A DNA stretch of 64,000 bases, from the NCBI GenBank assembly GCA_943737045.1, contig CALSFV010000217.1, positions 372,001 through 436,000 of the forward strand, given 5' to 3'. The DNA comes from Parapristionchus giblindavisi (lineage: Eukaryota > Nematoda > Chromadorea > Rhabditida > Diplogasteridae). The notes beneath the pieces are model-generated. The model ran no database searches and was not told the origin of the DNA. It saw only the letters and a list, made by a program, of their open reading frames with translations. The position numbers were made by a program, and so were the translations under genes. Below are positions 35,352 through 48,700 of this stretch, one piece after another; the stretch's first letter is position 1, and every line of letters starts with the position of its first letter.

Positions 35352-38300
35352 TCAACAAAAGATTACAGCTTGACATGAACTGAAGTGTACATTATTCAGA
35401 ATTTTTTGCTCTTTCTCGTGGTATATGACATGATAAGTTTCGCTAAAATATTGACGTGTCACGAATTCTTTAATGCCAAAAATGCATGGTTCAATGTTGT
35501 TAATTCGGCTGGAGCGGCCGTTGTTCAACATGGAACGTTGCAAATTATTCAGAATTTTTTGCTCTTTCGTTTGGTATATGACACGCTGGGTTTCGCTGAA
35601 AATTTTCCATGTCAGGAATTGTTTTGTTCTTATCAGAGTGATGGTTACTTTTGTACTTAGAGCATTGTAGAATCAACAAAAGATTACAGCTTGACATGAA
35701 CTGAAGTGTACATTATTCAGAATTTTTTGCTCTTTCGTTTGGTGTATGACACGCTGGGTTTCGCTGAAAATTTTTCATGTCAGGAATTGTGTTGTTCTTA
35801 TCAGAGTGATGGTTACTTTTGTACTTAGGGCATTGTAGAATCAACAAAAGATTACAGCTTGACATGATCTGAAGTGTACATTATTCAGAATTTTTTGCTC
35901 TTTCTCGTGGTATATGACACGATAAGTTTCGCTAAAATATTGACGTGTCACGAATTCTTTAATGCCAAAAATGCATGGTTCAATGTTGTTAATTCGGCTG
36001 GAGCGGCCGTTGTTCAACATGGAACGTTGCAAATTATTCAGAATTTTTTGCTCTTTCGTTTGGTATATGACACGCTGGGTTTCGCTGAAAATTTTCCATG
36101 TCAGGAATTGTTTTGTTCTTATCAGAGTGATGGTTACTTTTGTACTTAGAGCATTGTAGAATCAACAAAAGATTACAGCTTGACATGAACTGAAGTGTAC
36201 ATTATTCAGAATTTTTTGCTCTTTCGTTTGGTGTATGACACGCTGGGTTTCGCTGAAAATTTTTCATGTCAGGAATTGTGTTGTTCTTATCAGTGATGGT
36301 TACTTTTGTACTTAGGGCATTGTAGAATCAACAAAAGATTACAGCTTGACATGATCTGAAGTGTACATTATTCAGAATTTTTTGCTCTTTCTCGTGGTAT
36401 ATGACACGATAAGTTTCGCTAAAATATTGACGTGTCACGAATTCTTTAATGCCAAAAATGCATGGTTCAATGTTGTTAATTCGGCTGGAGCGGCCGTTGT
36501 TCAACATGGAACGTTGCAAATTATTCAGAATTTTTTGCTCTTTCGTTTGGTATATGACACGCTGGGTTTCGCTGAAAATTTTCCATGTCAGGAATTGTTT
36601 TGTTCTTATCAGAGTGATGGTTACTTTTGTACTTAGAGCATTGTAGAATCAACAAAAGATTACAGCTTGACATGAACTGAAGTGTACATTATTCAGAATT
36701 TTTTGCTCTTTCGTTTGGTGTATGACACGCTGGGTTTCGCTGAAAATTTTTCATGTCAGGAATTGTTTTGTTCTTATCAGAGTGATGGTTACTTTTGTAC
36801 TTAGGGCATTGTAGAATCAACAAAAGATTACAGCTTGACATGATCTGAAGTGTACATTATTCAGAATTTTTTGCTCTTTCTCGTGGTATATGACACGATA
36901 AGTTTCGCTAAAATATTGACGTGTCACGAATTCTTTAATGCCAAAAATGCATGGTTCAATGTTGTTAATTCGGCTGGAGCGGCCGTTGTTCAACATGGAA
37001 TGTTGCAAATTATTCAGAATTTTTTGCTCTTTCGTTTGGTATATGACACGCTGGGTTTCGCTGAAAATTTTTCATGTTAGGAATTGTTTTGTTCTTATCA
37101 GAGTGATGGTTACTTTTGTACTTAGAGCAATTGTAGAATCAACAAAAGATTACAGCTTGACATGAACTGAAGTGTACATTATTCAGAATTTTTTGCTCTT
37201 TCTCGTGGTATATGACACGATAAGTTTCGCTAAAATATTGACGTGTCACGAATTCTTTAATGCCAAAAATGCATGGTTCAATGTTGTTAATTCGGCTGGA
37301 GCGGCCGTTGTTCAACATGGAACGTTGCAAATTATTCAGAATTTTTTGCTCTTTCGTTTGGTATATGACACGCTGGGTTTCGCTGAAAATTTTCCATGTC
37401 AGGAATTGTTTTGTTCTTATCAGAGTGATGGTTACTTTTGTACTTAGAGCATTGTAGAATCAACAAAAGATTACAGCTTGACATGAACTGAAGTGTACAT
37501 TATTCAGAATTTTTTGCTCTTTCGTTTGGTGTATGACACGCTGGGTTTCGCTGAAAATTTTTCATGTCAGGAATTGTTTTGTTCTTATCAGAGTGATGGT
37601 TACTTTTGTACTTAGGGCATTGTAGAATCAACAAAAGATTACAGCTTGACATGATCTGAAGTGTACATTATTCAGAATTTTTTGCTCTTACTCGTGGTAT
37701 ATGACACGATAAGTTTCGCTAAAATATTGACGTGTCACGAATTCTTTAATGCCAAAAATGCATGGTTCAATGTTGTTAATTCGGCTGGAGCGGCCGATGT
37801 TCAACATGGAATGTTGCAAATTATTCAGAATTTTTTGCTCTTTCGTTTGGTATATGACACGCTGGGTTTCGCTGAAAATTTTTCATGTTAGGAATTGTTT
37901 TGTTCTTATCAGAGTGATGGTTACTTTTGTACTTAGAGCAATTGTAGAATCAACAAAAGATTACAGCTTGACATGAACTGAAGTGTACATTATTCAGAAT
38001 TTTTTGCTCTTTCTCGTGGTATATGACACGATAAGTTTCGCTAAAATATTGACGTGTCACGAATTCTTTAATGCCAAAAATGCATGGTTCAATGTTGTTA
38101 ATTCGGCTGGAGCGGCCGTTGTTCAACATGGAACGTTGCAAATTATTCAGAATTTTTGCTCTTTCGTTTGGTATATGACACGCTGGGTTTCGCTGAAAAT
38201 TTTCCATGTCAGGAATTGTTTTGTTCTTATCAGAGTGATGGTTACTTTTGTACTTAGAGCATTGTAGAATCAACAAAAGATTACAGCTTGACATGAACTG

Positions 38301-39109
38301 AAGTGTACATTATTCAGAATTTTTTGCTCTTTCGTTTGGTGTATGACACGCTGGGTTTCGCTGAAAATTTTTCATGTCAGGAATTGTTTTGTTCTTATCA
38401 GAGTGATGGTTACTTTTGTACTTAGGGCATTGTAGAATCAACAAAAGATTACAGCTTGACATGAACTGAAGTGTACATTATTCAGAATTTTTTGCTCTTT
38501 CGTTTGGTGTATGACACGCTGGGTTTCGCTGAAAATTTTTCATGTTAGGAATTGTTTTGTTCTTATCAGAGTGATGGTTACTTTAGTACTTAGTTCATTG
38601 TAGAATCAACAAAAGATTACAGCTTGACATGAACTGAAGTGTACATTATTCAGAATTTTTTGGTCTTTCGTTTGGTGTATGACACGCTGGGTTTCGCTGA
38701 AAATTTTTCATGTCAGGAATTGTTTTGTTCTTATCAGAGTGATGGTTACTTTTGTACTTAGAGCATTGTAGAATCAACAAAAGATTACAGCTTGACATGA
38801 ACTGAAGTGTACATTATTCAGAATTTTTTGCTCTTTCGTTTGGTGTATGACACGCTGGGTTTCGCTGAAAATTTTACATGTCAGGAATTGTTTTGTTCTT
38901 ATCAGAGTGATGGTTACTTTTGTACTTAGGGCATTGTAGAATCAACAAAAGATTACAGCTTGACATGAATTGAAGTGTACATTATTCAGAATTTTTTGCT
39001 CTTTCGTTTGGTGTATGACACGCTGGGTTTCGCTGAAAATTTTTCATGTCAGGAATTGTTTTGTTCTTATCAGAGTGATGGTTACTTTTGTACTTAGGGC
39101 ATTGTAGAA
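35352..39109 (+). repeat. Large segmental duplication of satellite, copy 2
   Basis: Matches 31916-35351. The offset is 3436 bp at the start (32405 to 35841, 32892 to 36328) and 3758 bp later (33381 to 37139, 33870 to 37628, 34192 to 37950). The step of 322 bp equals one extra L unit, 36817-37138, which resembles the GATCTGAAG/GGAATGTTGC L at 30295. All private marks listed for copy 1 recur, for example TACTTTAGTACTTAGTTCAT at 38579. The first L (35352) has GACATGATAAG, unlike its partner at 31916. Confidence 0.88.
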
Positions 39110-39278
39110 TCAACAAAAGATTACAGCTTGACATGAACTGAAGTGTACATTATTCAGAATTTTTTGCTCTTTCGTTTGGTGTATGACACGCTGGGTTTCG
39201 CTGAAAATTTTTCATGTTAGGAATTGTTTTGTTCTTATCAGAGTGATGGTTACTTTTGTACTTAGAGCAATTGTAGAA
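38270..39278 (+). repeat. Run of six consecutive S units
   Basis: Short units start at 38270, 38438, 38606, 38774, 38942 and 39110. The first five mirror the run at 34512-35351. The sixth is 169 bp and carries CATGTTAGG and GAGCAATTG, marks of the 322 bp L type, plus TAGAACCAAC, so it belongs to a different S lineage. Confidence 0.88.
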
Positions 39279-42200
39279 CCAACAAAAGATTACAGCTTGA
39301 CATGAACTGAAGTGTACATTATTCAGAATTTTTTGCTCTTTCTCGTGGTATATGACACGATAAGTTTCGCTAAAATATTGACGTGTCACGAATTCTTTAA
39401 TGCCAAAAATGCATGGTTCAATGTTGTTAATTCGGCTGGAGCGGCCGTTGTTCAACATGGAACGTTGCAAATTATTCAGAATTTTTGCTCTTTCGTTTGG
39501 TATATGACACGATGGGTTTCGCTGAAAATTTTCCATGTCAGGAATTGTTTTCTTCTTATCAGAGTGATGGTTACTTTTGTACTTAGAGCAATTGTAGAAT
39601 CAACAAAAGATTACAGCTTGACATGAACTGAAGTGTACATTATTCAGAATTTTTTGCTCTTTCTCGTGGTATATGACACGATAAGTTTTGCTAAAATATT
39701 GACGTGTCACGAATTCTTTAATGCCAAAAATGCATGGTTCAATGTTGTTAATTCGGCTGGAGCGGCCGTTGTTCAACATGGAACGTTGCAAATTATTCAG
39801 AATTTTTTGCTCTTTCGTTTGGTATATGACACGCTGGGTTTCGCTGAAAATTTTCCATGTCAGGAATTGTTTTGTTCTTATCAGAGTGATGGTTACTTTT
39901 GTACTTAGAGCATTGTAGAATCAACAAAAGATTACAGCTTGACATGAACTGAAGTGTACATTATTCAGAATTTTTTGCTCTTTCGTTTGGTGTATGACAC
40001 GCTGGGTTTCGCTGAAAATTTTTCATGTCAGGAATTGTTTTGTTCTTATCAGAGTGATGGTTACTTTTGTACTTAGGGCATTGTAGAATCAACAAAAGAT
40101 TACAGCTTGACATGATCTGAAGTGTACATTATTCAGAATTTTTTGCTCTTTCTCGTGGTATATGACACGATAAGTTTCGCTAAAATATTGACGTGTCACG
40201 AATTCTTTAATGCCAAAAATGCATGGTTCAATGTTGTTAATTCGGCTGGAGCGGCCGTTGTTCAACATGGAACGTTGCAAATTATTCAGAATTTTTTGCA
40301 CTTTCGTTTGGTATATGACACGCTGGGTTTCGCTGAAAATTTTTCATGTTAGGAATTGTTTTGTTCTTATCAGAGTGATGGTTACTTTTGTACTTAGAGC
40401 AATTGTAGAATCAACAAAAGATTACAGCTTGACATGATCTGAAGTGTACATTATTCAGAATTTTTTGCTCTTTCTCGTGGTATATGACACGATAAGTTTC
40501 GCTAAAATATTGACGTGTCACGAATTCTTTAATGCCAAAAATGCATGGTTCAATGTTGTTAATTCGGCTGGAGCGGCCGTTGTTCAACATGGAACGTTGC
40601 AAATTATTCAGAATTTTTTGCACTTTCGTTTGGTATATGACACGCTGGGTTTCGCTGAAAATTTTTCATGTTAGGAATTGTTTTGTTCTTATCAGAGTGA
40701 TGGTTACTTTTGTACTTAGAGCAATTGTAGAATCAACAAAAGATTACAGCTTGACATGAACTGAAGTGTACATTATTCAGAATTTTTTGCTCTTTCTCGT
40801 GGTATATGACACGATAAGTTTCGCTAAAATATTGACGTGTCACGAATTCTTTAATGCCAAAAATGCATGGTTCAGTGTTGTTAATTCGGCTGGAGCGGCC
40901 GTTGTTCAACATGGAATGTTGCAAATTATTCAGAATTTTTTGCTCTTTCGTTTGGTATATGACACGCTGGGTTTCGCTGAAAATTTTTCATGTTAGGAAT
41001 TGTTTTGTTCTTATCAGAGTGATGGTTACTTTTGTACTTAGAGCAATTGTAGAATCAACAAAAGATTACAGCTTGACATGAACTGAAGTGTACATTATTC
41101 AGAATTTTATGCTCTTTCTCGTGGTATATGACACGATAAGTTTCGCTAAAATATTGACGTGTCACGAATTCTTTAATGCCAAAAATGCATGGTTCAATGT
41201 TGTTAATTCGGCTGGAGCGGCCGTTGTTCAACATGGAACGTTGCAAATTATTCAGAATTTTTGCTCTTTCGTTTGGTATATGACACGCTGGGTTTCGCTG
41301 AAAATTTTCCATGTCAGGAATTGTTTTGTTCTTATCAGAGTGATGGTTACTTTTGTACTTAGAGCATTGTAGAATCAACAAAAGATTACAGCTTGACATG
41401 AACTGAAGTGTACAATATTCAGAATTTTTTGCTCTTTCGTTTGGTGTATGACACGCTGGGTTTCGCTGAAAATTTTTCATGTTAGGAATTGTTTTGTTCT
41501 TATCAGAGTGATGGTTACTTTTGTACTTAGAGCAATTGTAGAACCAACAAAAGATTACAGCTTGACATGAACTGAAGTGTACATTATTCAGAATTTTTTG
41601 CTCTTTCTCGTGGTATATGACACGATAAGTTTCGCTAAAATATTGACGTGTCACGAATTCTTTAATGCCAAAAATGCATGGTTCAATGTTGTTAATTCGG
41701 CTGGAGCGGCCGTTGTTCAACATGGAACGTTGCAAATTATTCAGAATTTTTGCTCTTTCGTTTGGTATATGACACGCTGGGTTTCGCTGAAAATTTTCCA
41801 TGTCAGGAATTGTTTTGTTCTTATCAGAGTGATGGTTACTTTTGTACTTAGAGCATTGTAGAATCAACAGAAGATTACAGCTTGACATGAACTGAAGTGT
41901 ACATTATTCAGAATTTTTTGCTCTTTCGTTTGGTGTATGACACGCTGGGTTTCGCTGAAAATTTTTCATGTCAGGAATTGTTTTGTTCTTATCAGAGTGA
42001 TGGTTACTTTTGTACTTAGGGCATTGTAGAATCAACAAAAGATTACAGCTTGACATGAACTGAAGTGTACATTATTCAGAATTTTTTGCTCTTTCGTTTG
42101 GTGTATGACACGCTGGGTTTCGCTGAAAATTTTTCATGTCAGGAATTGTTTTGTTCTTATCAGAGTGATGGTTACTTTTGTACTTAGGGCATTGTAGAAT

Positions 42201-45200
42201 CAACAAAAGATTACAGCTTGACATGAACTGAAGTGTACATTGTTCAGAATTTTTTGCTCTTTCTCGTGGTATATGACACGATAAGTTTCGCTAAAATATT
42301 GACGTGTCACGAATTCTTTAATGCCAAAAATGCATGGTTCAATGTTGTTAATTCGGCTGGAGCGGCCGTTGTTCAACATGGAACGTTGCAAATTATTCAG
42401 AATTTTTTGCTCTTTCGTTTGGTATATGACACGCTGGGTTTCGCTGAAAATTTTTCATGTCAGGAATTGTTTTGTTCTTATCAGAGTGATGGTTACTTTT
42501 GTACTTAGGGCATTGTAGAATCAACAAAAGATTACAGCTTGACATGAACTGAAGTGTACATTATTCAGAATTTTTTGCTCTTTCTCGTGGTATATGACAC
42601 GATAAGTTTCGCTAAAATATTGACGTGTCACGAATTCTTTAATGCCAAAAATGCATGGTTCAATGTTGTTAATTCGGCTGGAGCGGCCGTTGTTCAACAT
42701 GGAACGTTGCAAATTATTCAGAATTTTTGCTCTTTCGTTTGGTATATGACACGCTGGGTTTCGCTGAAAATTTTCCATGTCAGGAATTGTTTTGTTCTTA
42801 TCAGAGTGATGGTTACTTTTGTACTTAGAGCATTGTAGAATCAACAAAAGATTACAGCTTGACATGAACTGAAGTGTACATTATTCAGAATTTTTTGCTC
42901 TTTCGTTTGGTGTATGACACGCTGGGTTTCGCTGAAAATTTTTCATGTCAGGAATTGTTTTGTTCTTATCAGAGTGATGGTTACTTTTGTACTTAGGGCA
43001 TTGTAGAATCAACAAAAGATTACAGCTTGACATGAACTGAAGTGTACATTATTCAGAATTTTTTGCTCTTTCGTTTGGTGTATGACACGCTGGGTTTCGC
43101 TGAAAATTTTTCATGTCAGGAATTGTTTTGTTCTTATCAGAGTGATGGTTACTTTTGTACTTAGGGCATTGTAGAATCAACAAAAGATTACAGCTTGACA
43201 TGAACTGAAGTGTACATTGTTCAGAATTTTTTGCTCTTTCTCGTGGTATATGACACGATAAGTTTCGCTAAAATATTGACGTGTCACGAATTCTTTAATG
43301 CCAAAAATGCATGGTTCAATGTTGTTAATTCGGCTGGAGCGGCCGTTGTTCAACATGGAACGTTGCAAATTATTCAGAATTTTTTGCTCTTTCGTTTGGT
43401 ATATGACACGCTGGGTTTCGCTGAAAATTTTTCATGTCAGGAATTGTTTTGTTCTTATCAGAGTGATGGTTACTTTTGTACTTAGGGCATTGTAGAATCA
43501 ACAAAAGATTACAGCTTGACATGAACTGAAGTGTACATTATTCAGAATTTTTTGCTCTTTCTCGTGGTATATGACACGATAAGTTTCGCTAAAATATTGA
43601 CGTGTCACGAATTCTTTAATGCCAAAAATGCATGGTTCAATGTTGTTAATTCGGCTGGAGCGGCCGTTGTTCAACATTGAACGTTGCAAATTATTCAGAA
43701 TTTTTTGCTCTTTCGTTTGGTATATGACACGCTGGGTTTCGCTGAAAATTTTCCATGTCAGGAATTGTTTTGTTCTTATCAGAGTGATGGTTACTTTTGT
43801 ACTTAGAGCATTGTAGAATCAACAAAAGATTACAGCTTGACATGAACTGAAGTGTACATTATTCAGAATTTTTTGCTCTTTCGTTTGGTGTATGACACGC
43901 TGGGTTTCGCTGAAAATTTTTCATGTCAGGAATTGTTTTGTTCTTATCAGCGTGATGGTTACTTTTGTACTTAGGGCATTGTAGAATCAACAAAAGATTA
44001 CAGCTTGACATGATCTGAAGTGTACATTATTCAGAATTTTTTGCTCTTTCTCGTGGTATATGACACGATAAGTTTCGCTAAAATATTGACGTGTCACGAA
44101 TTCTTTAATGCCAAAAATGCATGGTTCAATGTTGTTAATTCGGCTGGAGCGGCCGTTGTTCAACATGGAACGTTGCAAATTATTCAGAATTTTTGCTCTT
44201 TCGTTTGGTATATGACACGCTGGGTTTCGCTGAAAATTTTCCATGTCAGGAATTGTTTTGTTCTTATCAGAGTGATGGTTACTTTTGTACTTAGAGCATT
44301 GTAGAATCAACAAAAGATTACAGCTTGACATGAACTGAAGTGTACATTATTCAGAATTTTTTGCTCTTTCGTTTGGTATAGGACACGCTGGGTTTCGCTG
44401 AAAATTTTTCATGTTAGGAATTGTTTTGTTCTTATCAGAGTGATGGTTACTTTTGTACTTAGAGCAATTGTAGAATCAACAAAAGATTACAGCTTGACAT
44501 GAACTGAAGTGTACATTATTCAGAATTTTTTGCTCTTTCTCGTGGTATATGACACGATAAGTTTTGCTAAAATATTGACGTGTCACGAATTCTTTAATGC
44601 CAAAAATGCATGGTTCAATGTTGTTAATTCGGCTGGAGCGGCCGTTGTTCAACATGGAACGTTGCAAATTATTCAGAATTTTTTGCTCTTTCGTTTGGTA
44701 TATGACACGCTGGGTTTCGCTGAAAATTTTTCATGTTAGGAATTGTTTTGTTCTTATCAGAGTGATGGTTACTTTTGTACTTAGAGCATTGTAGAATCAA
44801 CAAAATATTACAGCTTGACATGAACTGAAGTGTACATTATTCAGAATTTTTTGCTCTTTCGTTTGGTGTATGACACGCTGGGTTTCGCTGAAAATTTTTC
44901 ATGTCAGGAATTGTTTTGTTCTTATCAGAGTGATGGTTACTTTTGTACTTAGGGCATTGTAGAATCAACAAAAGATTACAGCTTGACATGAACTGAAGTG
45001 TACATTATTCAGAATTTTTTGCTCTTTCTCGTGGTATATGACACGATAAGTTTCGCTAAAATATTGACGTGTCACGAATTCTTTAATGCCAAAAATGCAT
45101 GGTTCAATGTTGTTAATTCGGCTGGAGCGGCCGTTGTTCAACATGGAACGTTGCAAATTATTCAGAATTTTTTGCTCTTTCGTTTGGTATATGACACGCT

Positions 45201-45774
45201 GGGTTTCGCTGAAAATTTTTCATGTCAGGAATTGTTTTGTTCTTATCAGAGTGATGGTTACTTTTGTACTTAGGGCATTGTAGAATCAACAAAAGATTAC
45301 AGCTTGACATGAACTGAAGTGTACATTATTCAGAATTTTTTGCTCTTTCTCGTGGTATATGACACGATAAGTTTCGCTAAAATATTGACGTGTCACGAAT
45401 TCTTTAATGCCAAAAATGCATGGTTCAATGTTGTTAATTCGGCTGGAGCGGCCGTTGTTCAACATGGAACGTTGCAAATTATTCAGAATTTTTGCTCTTT
45501 CGTTTGGTATATGACACGCTGGGTTTCGCTGAAAATTTTCCATGTCAGGAATTGTTTTGTTCTTATCAGAGTGATGGTTACTTTTTTACTTAGAGCATTG
45601 TAGAATCAACAAAAGATTACAGCTTGACATGAACTGAAGTGTACATTATTCAGAATTTTTTGCTCTTTCGTTTGGTATAGGACACGCTGGGTTTCGCTGA
45701 AAATTTTTCATGTTAGGAATTGTTTTGTTCTTATCAGAGTGATGGTTACTTTTGTACTTAGAGCAATTGTAGAA
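39279..45774 (+). repeat. Satellite array segment with 320 bp L units and a 977 bp HOR
   Basis: Long units at 39279, 39600, 40089, 40411, 40733, 41055, 41544, 42200, 42521, 43177, 43498, 43987, 44476, 44965 and 45286. The 320 bp type has lost one T in the second AT block (CAGAATTTTTGCTC). The units at 40089 and 40411 are near-identical neighbours, both with TTGCACTTTCG. The marker ACATTGTTCAG occurs at 42239 and 43216, 977 bp apart, defining an L321-L320-S-S repeat. TAGAACCAAC near 39276 and 41541 links those two regions. At 41055-41888 the minus strand stays open for 277 codons because a 1 bp loss and a 1 bp gain keep the frame; I do not regard it as a gene. Confidence 0.9.
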
Positions 45775-48700
45775 TCAACAAAAGATTACAGCTTGACATG
45801 AACTGAAGTGTACATTATTCAGAATTTTTTGCTCTTTCTCGTGGTATATGACACGATAAGTTTCGCTAAAATATTGACGTGTCACGAATTCTTTAATGCC
45901 AAAAATGCATGGTTCAATGTTGTTAATTCGGCTGGAGCGGCCGTTGTTCAACATGGAACGTTGCAAATTATTCAGAATTTTTGCTCTTTCGTTTGGTATA
46001 TGACACGCTGGGTTTCGCTGAAAATTTTCCATGTCAGGAATTGTTTTGTTCTTATCAGAGTGATGGTTACTTTTTTACTTAGAGCATTGTAGAATCAACA
46101 AAAGATTACAGCTTGACATGAACTGAAGTGTACATTATTCAGAATTTTTTGCTCTTTCGTTTGGTATAGGACACGCTGGGTTTCGCTGAAAATTTTTCAT
46201 GTTAGGAATTGTTTTGTTCTTATCAGAGTGATGGTTACTTTTGTACTTAGAGCAATTGTAGAATCAACAAAAGATTACAGCTTGACATGAACTGAAGTGT
46301 ACATTATTCAGAATTTTTTGCTCTTTCTCGTGGTATATGACACGATAAGTTTCGCTAAAATATTGACGTGTCACGAATTCTTTAATGCCAAAAATGCATG
46401 GTTCAATGTTGTTAATTCGGCTGGAGCGGCCGTTGTTCAACATGGAACGTTGCAAATTATTCAGAATTTTTGCTCTTTCGTTTGGTATATGACACGCTGG
46501 GTTTCGCTGAAAATTTTCCATGTCAGGAATTGTTTTGTTCTTATCAGAGTGATGGTTACTTTTGTACTTAGGGCATTGTAGAATCAACAAAAGATTACAG
46601 CTTGACATGAACTGAAGTGTACATTATTCAGATTTTTTTGCTCTTTCGTTTGGTGTATGACACGCTGGGTTTCGCTGAAAATTTTTCATGTCAGGAATTG
46701 TTTTGTTCTTATCAGAGTGATGGTTACTTTTGTACTTAGGGCATTGTAGAATCAACAAAAGATTACAGCTTGACATGAACTGAAGTGTACATTATTCAGA
46801 ATTTTTTGCTCTTTCGTTTGGTGTATGACACGCTGGGTTTCGCTGAAAATTTTTCATGTCAGGAATTGTTTTGTTCTTATCAGAGTGATGGTTACTTTTG
46901 TACTTAGGGCATTGTAGAATCAACAAAAGATTACAGCTTGACATGAACTGAAGTGTACATTATTCAGAATTTTTTGCTCTTTCTCGTGGTATATGACACG
47001 ATAAGTTTCGCTAAAATATTGACGTGTCACGAATTCTTTAATGCCAAAAATGCATGGTTCAATGTTGTTAATTCGGCTGGAGCGGCCGTTGTTCAACATG
47101 GAACGTTGCAAATTATTCAGAATTTTTTGCTCTTTCGTTTGGTATATGACACGCTGGGTTTCGCTGAAAATTTTTCATGTCAGGAATTGTTTTGTTCTTA
47201 TCAGAGTGATGGTTACTTTTGTACTTAGGGCATTGTAGAATCAACAAAAGATTACAGCTTGACATGAACTGAAGTGTACATTATTCAGAATTTTTTGCTC
47301 TTTCTCGTGGTATATGACACGATAAGTTTCGCTAAAATATTGACGTGTCACGAATTCTTTAATGCCAAAAATGCATGGTTCAATGTTGTTAATTCGGCTG
47401 GAGCGGCCGTTGTTCAACATGGAACGTTGCAAATTATTCAGAATTTTTGCTCTTTCGTTTGGTATATGACACGCTGGGTTTCGCTGAAAATTTTCCATGT
47501 CAGGAATTGTTTTGTTCTTATCAGAGTGATGGTTACTTTTTTACTTAGAGCATTGTAGAATCAACAAAAGATTACAGCTTGACATGAACTGAAGTGTACA
47601 TTATTCAGAATTTTTTGCTCTTTCGTTTGGTATAGGACACGCTGGGTTTCGCTGAAAATTTTTCATGTTAGGAATTGTTTTGTTCTTATCAGAGTGATGG
47701 TTACTTTTGTACTTAGAGCAATTGTAGAATCAACAAAAGATTACAGCTTGACATGAACTGAAGTGTACATTATTCAGAATTTTTTGCTCTTTCTCGTGGT
47801 ATATGACACGATAAGTTTCGCTAAAATATTGACGTGTCACGAATTCTTTAATGCCAAAAATGCATGGTTCAATGTTGTTAATTCGGCTGGAGCGGCCGTT
47901 GTTCAACATGGAACGTTGCAAATTATTCAGAATTTTTGCTCTTTCGTTTGGTATATGACACGCTGGGTTTCGCTGAAAATTTTCCATGTCAGGAATTGTT
48001 TTGTTCTTATCAGAGTGATGGTTACTTTTGTACTTAGGGCATTGTAGAATCAACAAAAGATTACAGCTTGACATGAACTGAAGTGTACATTATTCAGATT
48101 TTTTTGCTCTTTCGTTTGGTGTATGACACGCTGGGTTTCGCTGAAAATTTTTCATGTCAGGAATTGTTTTGTTCTTATCAGAGTGATGGTTACTTTTGTA
48201 CTTAGGGCATTGTAGAATCAACAAAAGATTACAGCTTGACATGAACTGAAGTGTACATTATTCAGAATTTTTTGCTCTTTCGTTTGGTGTATGACACGCT
48301 GGGTTTCGCTGAAAATTTTTCATGTCAGGAATTGTTTTGTTCTTATCAGAGTGATGGTTACTTTTGTACTTAGGGCATTGTAGAATCAACAAAAGATTAC
48401 AGCTTGACATGAACTGAAGTGTACATTATTCAGAATTTTTTGCTCTTTCTCGTGGTATATGACACGATAAGTTTCGCTAAAATATTGACGTGTCACGAAT
48501 TCTTTAATGCCAAAAATGCATGGTTCAATGTTGTTAATTCGGCTGGAGCGGCCGTTGTTCAACATGGAACGTTGCAAATTATTCAGAATTTTTTGCTCTT
48601 TCGTTTGGTATATGACACGCTGGGTTTCGCTGAAAATTTTTCATGTCAGGAATTGTTTTGTTCTTATCAGAGTGATGGTTACTTTTGTACTTAGGGCATT

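Noticed and set aside
41055..41888. 277-codon minus-strand open frame, the longest in the window
   Set aside because: It arises where a 320 bp unit and a 169 bp unit compensate to keep frame. It is an internally repetitive translation of satellite, with no recognisable domain, and is not kept in neighbouring copies.
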